Shown: in pieces, positions 8,705-16,664 of the stretch
How positions within the stretch are numbered: the first letter of the stretch is position 1
How the letters are laid out: the number at the start of each line of letters is the position of its first letter
NCBI GenBank assembly: GCA_030378035.1
Contig: JAUCGI010000037.1
Coordinates: 1-38,081 of the forward strand
From: Desulfobacterales bacterium HSG2
GTDB taxonomy: Bacteria > Desulfobacterota > Desulfobacteria > Desulfobacterales > 4be13
Reading direction: 5' to 3'
DNA: 38,081 nucleotides
The notes under the pieces: generated by a model
What the model was told of the DNA's origin: nothing
Seen by the model: only the letters and a program-made list of their open reading frames with translations
The model's database searches: none
Made by a program: the position numbers and the translations under genes

Positions 8705-10837
8705 ATGAAAAAAGTAGCTATGTGTATGGCCGTTCTGTTCTGTTTTTCTTTTCTGGCCGCGGCGCTGGCATGGAACGGCGGCCGGGGGATCAAAAGGATC
8801 AAGAAAATCGCCGATCTGAGCCATGACAGCGGGAAGCTGGGAAGGTATCACGCCCTGGTCATCGGAGTCAACAAATATCAGGATGACCTGATCCGAAATT
8901 TGAAGACGGCCCGGAACGATGCCGTGGCGGTGGCCGGATTGCTCAGGGAGCGTTACGGGTTCCGAACGGAGCTCCTGCTGGACGGGCAGGCCACGAAGGA
9001 GGCTGTTTTCAATGCCCTGCGCCGGCTGGCCGCCGAGTCAGAGGAGCATGACAGTCTGCTGATTTATTATGCCGGCCACGGGGAGCCTGACCCGGTTTAC
9101 AATGATGGCTGGTGGATTCCGACGGACGCGAAGGCGGGGAAACCCCTGACCTATCTGCGTAACACCGAAGTGCAGATGGCCATGAAGAGTATGAACGCCC
9201 GGCATGTCCTGCTGATCTCCGACTCCTGCTATTCGGGAACGCTTTTCGGGCAGACCCGTGGAATGCCGACAGTGATTGGTGAGCGGTATTACCTGAGTCT
9301 GCACAATAAGAAGAGCAGGTGGGGCATGACCTCGGGGAGCATGGAGCCCGTGTCGGATCTCGGAAGCGAGGGGCACAGCATCTTTGCCTACCAGTTGCTC
9401 AGTGCGTTGGAGGAGAATGAAAAGGCATACATCAGCACCCTGGAAATATTCACCCAGATCGCACCGGTTGTCGGAAACAACTCGACGCAGAGTCCGGAAT
9501 GCCGGCCGATTCTGCACACCGGTGATCTGGGCGGGCAGTTTGTGTTTGTAAAGTCAAAGGGAATTGAGGTGGCAACAGGTGGTGCAACCGTGACCCGGCC
9601 CTCGGCAAAAGGGACTCTGGATGTGGAATGCAATGTGTTCGGTGCGAGGGTGCTGGTGGACGGCGGATATGTTGGAAAGACGGATCTGTCAGATGTGACG
9701 GTCACGCCGGGCGAGCACGGGATACTTGTCGAAAAGGAGGGATATGAGACCTATCAGCGCCGGATAAGCATTGAGGCGGGAAGGAGCATGTCCCTGTTTG
9801 TGGATCTGACGCCTGTGAAAAGAAAGACGAGGCTCTATGTGGACACACATCCCGCAGATGCGAGCATACGGATTCTGAATATCCGGCCCCGATTTCATCA
9901 GGGGATCGAACTGGATCCGGGTGAGTACCATCTGGAAATATCGGCTGACGGATATGAAACGGAAAGAAGATGGATCACGACGGAGGCGGGAAGGGACAGA
10001 AGTCTGAGCATTCGTCTGAACGCGGTTATTGTTGCCAGCAGGCCGGCTGAAAGCGGGTTTACCAACAGCGTTGGCATGAAGTTTGTTCACATATCGCCGG
10101 GGACGTTTATGATGGGAAGTCCCTCGGATGAGCCGGGCCGATATGATGATGAAAGGTTGCACCGTGTGACACTGACCAAAGGTTTTTACATGCAGACCAC
10201 GGAAGTGACCCAGGGGCAGTGGAAGGCGGTTATGGGAAGCAATCCTCCGAAACTTCGTTTTAAGAACTGCGGTGACAACTGTCCGGTGGAGCGGGTCTCC
10301 TGGAATGATGTGCAGGAATTCATAAAGAAGCTGAATAGGAAGGAAGGCGCGGGCAAATACAGACTGCCGACCGAAGCTGAATGGGAATATGCCTGTCGTG
10401 CCGGTACGGAAACGGCTTTATACACAGGCAATATAAGGATACTTGGCAAACGTAATGCACCGGCACTTGACAGCATAGCATGGTACGGAGGAAACAGTTG
10501 TGTAAATTACTCAGATGGCTATGATTGTTCGAGCTGGGATGAAAAGCAGTATTCCTGTCCAAAATGCGGCACAAGCCCGGTTGCTCAGAAGAAACCGAAC
10601 GTGTGGGGACTGTATGACACTATTGGTAATGTATATGAATGGTGTCAGGACACTTTCGGTACCGATATATATGCCAGAGACCAAACCGATCCTATATATA
10701 CAGTCGGCTCTGATCGGGTGATTCGGGGCGGCGGTTGGTACGACTACGCCCGTTACTGCCGCTCGGCCTTCCGGGACAGCCTCAGCCCGGACTACAGGAG
10801 CAACTACGTCGGGTTCCGTCTCGCCAGGACCCCTTAA
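8705..10837 (+). CDS. DGR target 2: exported caspase-like protease with PEGA and hypervariable FGE/CLec domain
   Basis: A 710-residue protein that starts at 8705 after AAAGGAGGAGACTC; an in-frame ATG upstream at 8603 lacks this site. Residues 1-22 form a signal peptide ending ALA. Residues about 47-285 are a peptidase C14 caspase-like domain with His125 in YYAGHGE and Cys175 in SDSCYSG, both catalytic residues present. Two PEGA repeats follow (about 302-370 and 376-440), then an FGE-sulfatase domain from about 452 to the end with GMKFVHISPGTFMMGS, EVTQGQWKAVMG, RLPTEAEWEYACRAG and GFRLAR. Residues about 666-708 are encoded by VR2. Six cysteines cluster at 599-650, perhaps as disulfides. It is the intact member of a tandem pair and is likely exported. 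I infer that binding by the variable domain is coupled to the protease; substrate and ligand are unknown. Confidence 0.92.
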   Translation: MKKVAMCMAVLFCFSFLAAALAWNGGRGIKRIKKIADLSHDSGKLGRYHALVIGVNKYQDDLIRNLKTARNDAVAVAGLLRERYGFRTELLLDGQATKEAVFNALRRLAAESEEHDSLLIYYAGHGEPDPVYNDGWWIPTDAKAGKPLTYLRNTEVQMAMKSMNARHVLLISDSCYSGTLFGQTRGMPTVIGERYYLSLHNKKSRWGMTSGSMEPVSDLGSEGHSIFAYQLLSALEENEKAYISTLEIFTQIAPVVGNNSTQSPECRPILHTGDLGGQFVFVKSKGIEVATGGATVTRPSAKGTLDVECNVFGARVLVDGGYVGKTDLSDVTVTPGEHGILVEKEGYETYQRRISIEAGRSMSLFVDLTPVKRKTRLYVDTHPADASIRILNIRPRFHQGIELDPGEYHLEISADGYETERRWITTEAGRDRSLSIRLNAVIVASRPAESGFTNSVGMKFVHISPGTFMMGSPSDEPGRYDDERLHRVTLTKGFYMQTTEVTQGQWKAVMGSNPPKLRFKNCGDNCPVERVSWNDVQEFIKKLNRKEGAGKYRLPTEAEWEYACRAGTETALYTGNIRILGKRNAPALDSIAWYGGNSCVNYSDGYDCSSWDEKQYSCPKCGTSPVAQKKPNVWGLYDTIGNVYEWCQDTFGTDIYARDQTDPIYTVGSDRVIRGGGWYDYARYCRSAFRDSLSPDYRSNYVGFRLARTP
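10701..10827 (+). other. DGR variable repeat VR2
   Basis: Gap-free 127-bp match to the TR with 17 hand-counted differences, 14 at TR adenines. [11 protein letters not shown] becomes GWYDYARYC, and several AAC codons become TAC, GAC, TTC or CTC. It is in frame at the end of target 2, nine bases before the stop codon. Confidence 0.96.
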
Positions 10838-10876
10838 CTTTTGGATTTTTACTTTTTTTACCTTCTGGAAGGCGAT

Positions 10877-10907
10877 ATCTGCGGCTCAGTTTGAGACTTC
10901 CGCAGAT
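10877..10907. promoter_or_regulatory. conserved hairpin downstream of VR2
   Basis: The same 8-bp stem ATCTGCGG/CCGCAGAT with a 15-nt loop as after VR1, 49 bp past VR2. The whole flank of roughly 80-90 bp after the stop codon is conserved among VR1, VR2 and VR3. Confidence 0.55.
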
Positions 10908-11374
10908 TCGTCATTCAGGGTAAAAAAGGGGCAATCGGGGGAAGATCAGCATTTTTCCAAATAAAAGGGGCAGGAGTCCCGCACATCGGCCCATAATTTT
11001 TTTTATCATCAGAATCGACAAAAAATTTTAGGTCGCGGAGCTTTCTTCCTGAATTTTTATAATCTTTTGGATTATTATAACCAAAGAACTATATTGGACG
11101 ATCTTTGCGAGCAATTTTTTATAACTTCGAGCATAACTACAAGGATTTGGTTTAGTAAGGATGTGTATTAAACTCAATCCTATTAGTTACGAAAAATAAC
11201 TAACTGATAAAAAAACCTTTACAAAACACATCAACAAGTATATACAGCTTTTTGTCACACGGAAATCAGCATATAGTAAATAAACACAGCATATATACAT
11301 CTGCCATATTGTATATATGCATACACATTCACTATATACTATATTTTTTTCTTACCATTATACATAGGGAAAAT
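10908..11374. other. AT-rich spacer before the DGR operon
   Basis: About 470 bp without a convincing gene. It becomes strongly AT-rich from about 11000, with TATATACAGC-, TATATACATC- and TATACTATATT-like stretches just before the ATG at 11375. This is the natural place for the promoter of the accessory-Avd-RT-TR transcript, but no -35/-10 pair stands out enough to be called. Confidence 0.45.
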
Positions 11375-11947
11375 ATGTTCAAAATAGTAACAATCCCTTT
11401 TAACCGAAACATAGAAGGTTTTGATGAGGACCTGCTGAACCACTTCTCGGTAGATAAGCACATCAGAGGCTACCGAGCCGAATTCTTTGTAGACGGCGAA
11501 GAGAAATACTGGACCGTGTTTGTTGAATATGAACCGGTTCTTGAAGAAAAAACCTCCCGCCAGAAAAAAAGAAGTCAGGATCTCGGTCTTGATGAAACCC
11601 AGAAAGTCCTCTTTGAAAGACTCAGAAAATGGCGAAGGGAACGGTCCAAAAAAGACGGACTGTCGGTCTATATCCTGGGAACCAACAGCGAGCTGGCAGA
11701 AATTGTCAAATCAGCTCCCAGAAGCCTTGAAGCACTTTCAAATGTGAAAGGATTCGGCAAAAGCAAAGTTAAAAGCTACGGAAAGGACATTATCAGCATC
11801 GTCAAAGCATTCTATGCAGATAAAGGCCCGGAAACCCAACCGGAACCTGAAAAGGAACCAGCAACTGAAAATCATCCGAAACCGGATGAGGAACCAACAA
11901 CTGAAAATCATCCGAAACCGGATAAGAAATCGGAAACCAAGGAATGA
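11375..11947 (+). CDS. DGR accessory protein with HRDC domain
   Basis: A 190-residue protein. Residues 1-50 form a motif-like head (MFKIVTIPFNRN, LNHFSVDK, AEFF, YWTVFVEYEP) that is repeated in the chimeric gene at 3668. Residues about 74-148 match an HRDC fold, the nucleic-acid-binding helical domain of RecQ helicases and RNase D: LFERLRKWRRERSK..., VYILGTN, LAEI, LSNVKGFGKSKVKSYG. The tail (150-190) is proline- and acid-rich with a repeated ENHPKPD. HRDC proteins are known DGR accessory genes and may act on the cDNA or TR RNA. The start at 11375, after ATAGGGAAAAT, is preferred over the longer frame from 11252 because the head sequence begins there. It overlaps avd by 4 bp (ATGA), so the two are translationally coupled. 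Confidence 0.88.
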   Translation: MFKIVTIPFNRNIEGFDEDLLNHFSVDKHIRGYRAEFFVDGEEKYWTVFVEYEPVLEEKTSRQKKRSQDLGLDETQKVLFERLRKWRRERSKKDGLSVYILGTNSELAEIVKSAPRSLEALSNVKGFGKSKVKSYGKDIISIVKAFYADKGPETQPEPEKEPATENHPKPDEEPTTENHPKPDKKSETKE

Positions 11948-12276
11948 AAGAGAATTACCCCATCTTCGTCAAATGGCTTGAAGCAACCGACTGGATACTC
12001 GAAAGACTCGACAAATATCCCAAATCCGTCCGATCCACCATATCAAACCGGATCGCCGACATGACCCTTGACGTCATGGAACAGATCATCGAAGCCATAT
12101 ACACAAAAAACAGATCGCCCATATTGGACAGAATCAACCTGCACATAGAAAAGCTCAGAGTCATGTTCAGGATAAGCTTTAAAAGACGGTACATATCCAA
12201 AAAACAGTACGCATACATCAGCGAATCGCTCAATGAAACCGGAAGAATGGTGGGAGGCTGGAAAAAAAGACCATGA
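11944..12276 (+). CDS. avd: DGR accessory variability determinant
   Basis: A 110-residue, basic, all-helical protein matching the Avd four-helix bundle family: YPIFVKWLEATDWILERLDK, FPKSVR-like YPKSVRSTISNRIAD, IIEAIYTKNRSPILDRINL, EKLRVMFRIS and a C-terminal NETGRMVGGWKK. Avd forms a pentameric barrel that binds reverse transcriptase and TR RNA and is required for mutagenic cDNA synthesis in studied DGRs. Length is typical. It overlaps the HRDC gene at its start and the RT gene at its end by 4 bp each, giving a tightly coupled operon. Confidence 0.95.
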   Translation: MKENYPIFVKWLEATDWILERLDKYPKSVRSTISNRIADMTLDVMEQIIEAIYTKNRSPILDRINLHIEKLRVMFRISFKRRYISKKQYAYISESLNETGRMVGGWKKRP

Positions 12277-13292
12277 AACGCAAAGGCTACCTTTTTGAAG
12301 AAATCATCACCTTTGAAAACCTGTACGAAGCTTTCAGAAAAGCATACAGCGGATCAGGCAGAACCGGAGAGACATGCCGTTTCAATTTCAACCTGGAAAA
12401 CGAGCTGCTTCAGCTAAAAACGGAAATTGAAACCGAAAGATACAAACCTGCCAGATACAGATATTTCAAAATCTTCGACCCCAAAGAAAGGCAGATCAGC
12501 GTGGCCCCCTTTCGGGACCGTGTGGTGCATCACGCCCTCGTCCGGGTCATCGAGCCTGTTTTTGAACGAAGCTTCATCTTTGACTCCTATGCCACCCGCG
12601 TCGGAAAAGGCACACACCGGGCAGTGGAACGGGCACAGAAATTCCTCAGAAAAAATTTCTGGTATCTGAAAACAGACGTTGAGAAATATTTCGACAGCGT
12701 TGACCACGATATCCTGCTGAAACTGATCCGCAGAAAAATCAAAGATGAAAAAGTCATCAGACTCACAGAAAAAATCATTCGCAACAGCGACCGGAGCAGA
12801 GACCTCGCACACGGAAAAGGTCTGCCCGTGGGAAACCTGACCAGCCAGTTCTTCGCCAATGTTTACTTGGATCCGCTCGACCACTTCATAAAAGACCGCC
12901 TGGGCGTGAAATGCTACATCCGATACATGGATGACATGGTCATATCCTCGGATTCCAAAGATGACCTCAGAGACCTTCTCAAAATAAAGGAAACCTTTCT
13001 CGCGGAGAATTTGGAACTGAGGCTGAATCCGAAAGCGACCCGCCTGAACAACTGCCTTCACGGGCTTCCGTTCCTCGGATTCATGATATTCCCGAATCTG
13101 AAAAGAATCAGAAAAGAAAACCTGAAGCGGGTCAAAAAAAGACTGAGGCAGCGAAAAAACGAGTTTGAAGCCGGCATCATCACAGAGGAGCAGTTTGCGA
13201 TGAGCGTCCGGTCCGTGTTTGAGCATGTCAGGTTTGCCGACACCTACAGGCTCAGAAGATCATTTCTTGCAGACTGGGCAGGCGTCGAATAG
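12273..13292 (+). CDS. DGR reverse transcriptase
   Basis: A 339-residue reverse transcriptase of DGR type. Visible motifs are [17 protein letters not shown] (72-89), [14 protein letters not shown] (133-146) with the first catalytic Asp, [18 protein letters not shown] (183-200), which carries the SQ version of motif 4 seen in DGR enzymes, [10 protein letters not shown] (215-224) with the catalytic Asp pair, and LPFLGFMI near 270. There is no maturase or endonuclease domain, as expected. It copies the TR RNA into cDNA with errors opposite adenines. It starts by a 4-bp overlap with avd. Its TAG stop forms the first bases of the TR. The coding strand is A-rich compared with the GC-richer targets. 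Confidence 0.97.
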   Translation: MKRKGYLFEEIITFENLYEAFRKAYSGSGRTGETCRFNFNLENELLQLKTEIETERYKPARYRYFKIFDPKERQISVAPFRDRVVHHALVRVIEPVFERSFIFDSYATRVGKGTHRAVERAQKFLRKNFWYLKTDVEKYFDSVDHDILLKLIRRKIKDEKVIRLTEKIIRNSDRSRDLAHGKGLPVGNLTSQFFANVYLDPLDHFIKDRLGVKCYIRYMDDMVISSDSKDDLRDLLKIKETFLAENLELRLNPKATRLNNCLHGLPFLGFMIFPNLKRIRKENLKRVKKRLRQRKNEFEAGIITEEQFAMSVRSVFEHVRFADTYRLRRSFLADWAGVE

Positions 13293-13416
13293 TCGGCTCT
13301 GATCGGGTGATTCGGGGTGGCAGTTGGAACAACAACGCCCGTAACTGCCGCTCGGCCAACCGGAACAGGAACAGCCCGGACAACAGAAACAACAACGTCG
13401 GGTTCCGTCTCGCCAG
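13290..13416 (+). other. DGR template repeat (TR)
   Basis: A 127-bp non-coding template matching all four VRs gap-free. It contains 32 adenines, many in AAC triplets at the variable positions. AAC gives NNC codons when both A positions vary, so no stop codons can arise. The invariant 3' block at 13397-13416 (GTCGGGTTCCGTCTCGCCAG) fits the initiation-of-mutagenic-homology segment; identity ends abruptly after it. The TR begins with the RT stop codon. Three TR bases or codons disagree with every VR: T13318, AGG at 13367-13369 and A13387. Confidence 0.97.
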
Positions 13417-13522
13417 CACACGGAATAAGTGAGATTCGGTTCGTTTACGGATGGCCCGAGAGTACCTTTCTGTGTCCAGACGCCTGCCCCGCTCCGGGAT
13501 TTCCCGGACGAATATTCCCATT

Positions 13523-13571
13523 GCCGCCGCGGCCGGTAGCCCGCATTCAGCGGGTCGAAAGTGGCGGCGGC
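13523..13571. repeat. nested GC-rich hairpin after the TR
   Basis: GCCGCC and GGCGGC can pair outside an inner CCCGC-ATTCA-GCGGG hairpin. It lies 106 bp downstream of the TR end. The inner part recurs at about 17098-17130. It could end or stabilise the TR transcript, or simply be part of the repeat element that continues at 13571. Confidence 0.5.
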
Positions 13572-13638
13572 ATCTGCACGGATTGTGGATAAGAAGGGAT
13601 TACCCGTAATCCTTTCTTACCCACAATCCGTGCAGATG
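13571..13638. repeat. 68-bp near-perfect palindrome
   Basis: Two 33-bp arms (13571-13603 and 13606-13638) around a CC centre, with about two mismatches. The arms read CATCTGCACGGATTGTGG... and its complement. It is directly upstream of the small gene at 13666 and related to the repeats at 6175, 8630 and 17131. In RNA it would fold into a very stable stem, so it may mark the 3' boundary of the DGR transcript. Confidence 0.75.
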
Positions 13639-13665
13639 GGAACAAAAGAACAAAGGAGGTAAATT

Positions 13666-13950
13666 ATGAAAACCGAAATTCTCAATGTGAACGACAAATT
13701 TCAGGACATGGGGATAAGCGTGATTGACAGTCACAAGCGCATCTCCGTTGCCAATCTGATCGGAAATCGGATAACGACGGTTCGGATGTATATGAACACT
13801 CAGGGGGAAATCCTTTTACAGCCGCTTGCTGCCGTCCCGCATGACGAGCAGTGGCTTTTCAAAAATGAGAAGGCGATTGAGAGCGTCCGAAAAGGGTTGA
13901 GAGATGCTGCCGGGGGGAAAATTTCAAAATTTGATCATGAGGACGATTAA
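13666..13950 (+). CDS. small hypothetical protein, possible antitoxin
   Basis: A 94-residue soluble protein starting after CAAAGGAGGTAAATT, a strong ribosome binding site. No family is recognised with certainty. The C-terminal KNEKAIESVRKGLRDAAGGK segment resembles antitoxin C-termini, and the next gene (13953), two bases after the stop, encodes a broken RelE/ParE-like toxin. Antitoxin function is inferred from this arrangement alone. Confidence 0.6.
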   Translation: MKTEILNVNDKFQDMGISVIDSHKRISVANLIGNRITTVRMYMNTQGEILLQPLAAVPHDEQWLFKNEKAIESVRKGLRDAAGGKISKFDHEDD

Positions 13951-13952
13951 AA

Positions 13953-14245
13953 ATGTTTCAGATATTTCTTACCGACGAGGCAAAGGCTCAGTTAAACAGG
14001 CTGAAGACTGACAGAGGGCTTCAGAAAAGATACGGGGCCGTCAAAAAGCCATCCGTTTTCTGGCATCAAATCCAAAACATCAGAGTCTCAACACGCATGA
14101 ATTTACAAGCTTGAAAGGAGCAAAAGGAGAAAAAATTTTTGAGGCATATGCGGAACAGGCCACACCGGCGGCATACAGAATTTTCTGGCATTACGGCCCC
14201 TCTCAGAATCAGATAACGGTTATTGCCATAACGCCCCATCCGTAA
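13953..14245 (+). pseudogene. RelE/ParE-like toxin, frameshifted
   Basis: Starts as MFQIFLTDEAKAQLNRLKTD. Near 14043, in the AAAAAG run, the frame shifts by one base. Restoring a base continues as KAIRFLASNPKHQSLNTHEF, then GEKIFEAYAEQ, AAYRIFWHYGP and ITVIAITPHP, ending at TAA 14243-14245. The joined product of about 97 residues has the size and strand/helix order of a RelE/ParE-type ribonuclease or gyrase toxin. As read, the protein stops early, after NLQA. A homopolymer sequencing error is a real alternative. Confidence 0.65.
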
Positions 14246-14549
14246 ACTGAAAGGATAGAAGCATGAATGTCAGAATCCTTTTATCTCCGCCGCCTCGGTC
14301 AGTATCGTCACACAGGTCTCCTGATGACCTCCTGATGACCCGCAAGTACGGGATGACTTTTTTCTACCCGAAATATCCGTTCAAAACTACGTCATTCCCG
14401 CGTCATCGGAAGTTTTCAGTTTTCAAATATCAGTTGCAAAAAACACAGGAACCTGATAGAATGATTTTTGTTGTCCGGTTCGGATTGGCAAATCCGAGCT
14501 GGCAGGAGTATTTAATTTTTTTTACCACAATCATGAAAGGAGATAACTT
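14246..14549. repeat. repeat-rich leader of target 3
   Basis: No gene. It contains a CATTCCCGCGTCATCGGAAG stretch related to the repeats at 1.9-2.9 kb, and from about 14410 a block (TTTTCAAATATCAGTTGCAA onward) shared with 3130-3178 and 19480-19590. The target's ribosome binding site AAAGGAGATAACTT closes it. Confidence 0.6.
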
Positions 14550-16529
14550 ATGAAAAGAAGGCCGCTGTTTTTCATATCCGTTCTGACAGGAATTCTGCTG
14601 GTCTCGTCTCTGAGCTTTTCCGACAGGACCATAATACGAAACCAGGATGGGAAGAGCCGGCTGGCCCTTGTGATCGGAAATGCCGATTACAAGGGGGAGG
14701 CCCTGCTGAGAAATCCGGTCAATGACGCACGGGACATGACCCGCGCCCTGAGAAGCCTCGGTTTCGAGGTGATTCACAGGGAGAACGCCAAAATCAGGGA
14801 GATGAAGGACGCCTTGCGGGAATTCGGGAGGCGGCTGAGCAGAGGCGGAGGCACGGGCCTGTTTTATTTTGCGGGTCACGGGATTCAGGTGAGGGGGCGG
14901 AATTATCTGATTCCGATCGGAGCGGAGATCGATACCGAATCGGATGCGGAATTCGAGTCCGTGGATGCCGGCCGTGCGATGGGGAAGATGCAGGATGCGG
15001 GGAACGCGCTGAACATTGTCATTCTGGATGCGTGCCGGAACAATCCGTTCACCAGGGGGTTCAAAAGCAGAGGCCCGGGTTCCCGGGGTCTGGCAAAGAT
15101 GAACGCGCCGACCGGCTCGATCATCGCCTATGCCACCGCTCCGGGATCGCTGGCCAAGGACGGCACGGGCCGGAACGGTGTTTACACCAAGCATCTGATA
15201 AGGCACATGAGGACTCCGGGGCTGACCATCGAGCGGGTCCTGAAAAACACCCGCATTGATGTGGCCAGGGAGACCGGAAGGAAACAGATTCCTTGGGAGC
15301 ATTCGTCGCTGATGGGGGATTTTTATTTTGCCAGCAGCAGCTTCGGCCGGGATGAGCCGCAGCCCGTGCCTTCGGCAAAAGGTTCCCTGGATGTGGAATG
15401 CAGCGTGTCCGGTGCGAGGGTGCTGGTGGACGGCGGATATGTTGGAACGACGGATCTGTCAGGTGTGGCGGTCACGCCGGGTGAGCACGGGATACTTGTC
15501 GAAAAGGAGGGGTATGAGACCTATCAGCGTCGGATAAGCATCGAGGCGGGAAGGAGCATGTCCCTGTTTGTGGAACTGACGCCTGTGAAGAAAAAGATGA
15601 GGCTCTATGTGGACACATATCCGGCAGATGCGGGCATACGGATTCTGAACATTCAGCCCCGTTTTCATCAGGGGATCGAGCTGGAACCGGGTGAGTACCA
15701 TCTGGAAATATCGGCTGACGGATATGAGACAGAGAGGCGATGGATCACCGCTGGGGCGGGGGACAGAAATCTGAGTATCCGCCTGAACGCCGTTGTTGCT
15801 GCCCGGCCGGATGAAAGCGGGTTCACCAACAGCATCGGCATGAAGTTTGTTCACATATCGCCGGGGACGTTTATGATGGGAAGCCCATCGGATGAGCCTG
15901 AAAGGGACGATGATGAAAGGCTGCACCGAGTGACGCTGACCAAAGGTTTTTATATGCAAACTACGGAGGTGACTCAGGGGCAGTGGAAGGCGGTTATGGG
16001 GAACAATCCGTCCAATTTTAAGAACTGCGGGAACAACTGTCCGGTTGAGCAGGTCTCCTGGGATGATGTGCAGGAGTTCATAGAGAAGCTGAACCGGAAG
16101 GAAGGCGCGGGCAAATACAGCCTGCCGACCGAAGCTGAATGGGAATATGCCTGCCGTGCCGGAACGGACACGCCGTTTTCGTTCGGAAGGTGTCTGTCAA
16201 CAAATCAGGCCAATTATGACGGCAACTATCCGCTGAAAGGCTGTTCCAAAGGGAAATATCGGGAAAAAACGGTTCCGGTCGCAAGCTTTCCCGCCAATCC
16301 GTGGGGGCTGTACGATATGCATGGGAATGTCTGGGAATGGTGCCAGGATACTTTCGGTATATATGCCAGAGACCAAACCGATCCTATATATATAGTCGGC
16401 TCTGTTCGGGTGTTTCGGGGCGGCAGTTGGGTCTACGACGCCCGTGACTGCCGCTCGGCCAACCGGTACAGCTACAGCCCGGCCTACAGGCTCAACTACG
16501 TCGGGTTCCGTCTCGCCAGGACCCCTTAA
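14550..16529 (+). CDS. DGR target 3: exported caspase-like protease (different type) with PEGA and hypervariable FGE domain
   Basis: A 659-residue protein starting after AAAGGAGATAACTT. Residues 1-24 are a signal peptide (MKRRPLFFISVLTGILLVSS). The caspase-like domain (about 37-262) is of a different subgroup from targets 1 and 2: LALVIGNADYKGEALLRNPVND, His110 in YFAGHG, Cys162 in LDACRNNP, and GSIIAYATAPGS, the common metacaspase-like arrangement. Two PEGA repeats follow, almost identical to those of target 2. From about residue 425 comes the FGE-sulfatase domain, but its middle (CLSTNQANYDGNYPLKGCSK) belongs to the version seen in target 4 and in the 3.2-kb remnant. The C-terminus is encoded by VR3. 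The family thus exchanges catalytic and recognition modules around conserved PEGA linkers. Confidence 0.93.
   Translation: MKRRPLFFISVLTGILLVSSLSFSDRTIIRNQDGKSRLALVIGNADYKGEALLRNPVNDARDMTRALRSLGFEVIHRENAKIREMKDALREFGRRLSRGGGTGLFYFAGHGIQVRGRNYLIPIGAEIDTESDAEFESVDAGRAMGKMQDAGNALNIVILDACRNNPFTRGFKSRGPGSRGLAKMNAPTGSIIAYATAPGSLAKDGTGRNGVYTKHLIRHMRTPGLTIERVLKNTRIDVARETGRKQIPWEHSSLMGDFYFASSSFGRDEPQPVPSAKGSLDVECSVSGARVLVDGGYVGTTDLSGVAVTPGEHGILVEKEGYETYQRRISIEAGRSMSLFVELTPVKKKMRLYVDTYPADAGIRILNIQPRFHQGIELEPGEYHLEISADGYETERRWITAGAGDRNLSIRLNAVVAARPDESGFTNSIGMKFVHISPGTFMMGSPSDEPERDDDERLHRVTLTKGFYMQTTEVTQGQWKAVMGNNPSNFKNCGNNCPVEQVSWDDVQEFIEKLNRKEGAGKYSLPTEAEWEYACRAGTDTPFSFGRCLSTNQANYDGNYPLKGCSKGKYREKTVPVASFPANPWGLYDMHGNVWEWCQDTFGIYARDQTDPIYIVGSVRVFRGGSWVYDARDCRSANRYSYSPAYRLNYVGFRLARTP
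16393..16519 (+). other. DGR variable repeat VR3
   Basis: Gap-free 127-bp match to the TR with 17 hand-counted differences, 15 at TR adenines. [11 protein letters not shown] becomes SWVYDARDC. Two upstream adenines (in GATCGG and GTGATT) are also changed to T, so mutagenesis reaches towards the 5' end of the repeat. Confidence 0.96.
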
Positions 16530-16567
16530 CTTTTGGATTTTTACTTTTTTACCTTCTGGAAGGCGAT

Positions 16568-16598
16568 ATCTGCGGCTCAGTTTGATACTTCCGCAGAT
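16568..16598. promoter_or_regulatory. conserved hairpin downstream of VR3
   Basis: An ATCTGCGG/CCGCAGAT stem with a 15-nt loop, 48 bp past VR3, in the same relative position as after VR1 and VR2. Confidence 0.55.
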
Positions 16599-16664
16599 TC
16601 GTCATTCAGGGTAAAAGAGGGGCAATCCGGGGGAAAACAGCATTTTTCACCTGAATATGCTGAA

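Noticed and set aside
12414-13226. 270-residue minus-strand frame
   Set aside because: Antisense to the reverse transcriptase, whose motifs make the plus strand the real gene.
13317-13592. 91-residue frame across the TR
   Set aside because: The TR is a non-coding template; this frame has no ribosome binding site and differs from the VR reading frame.
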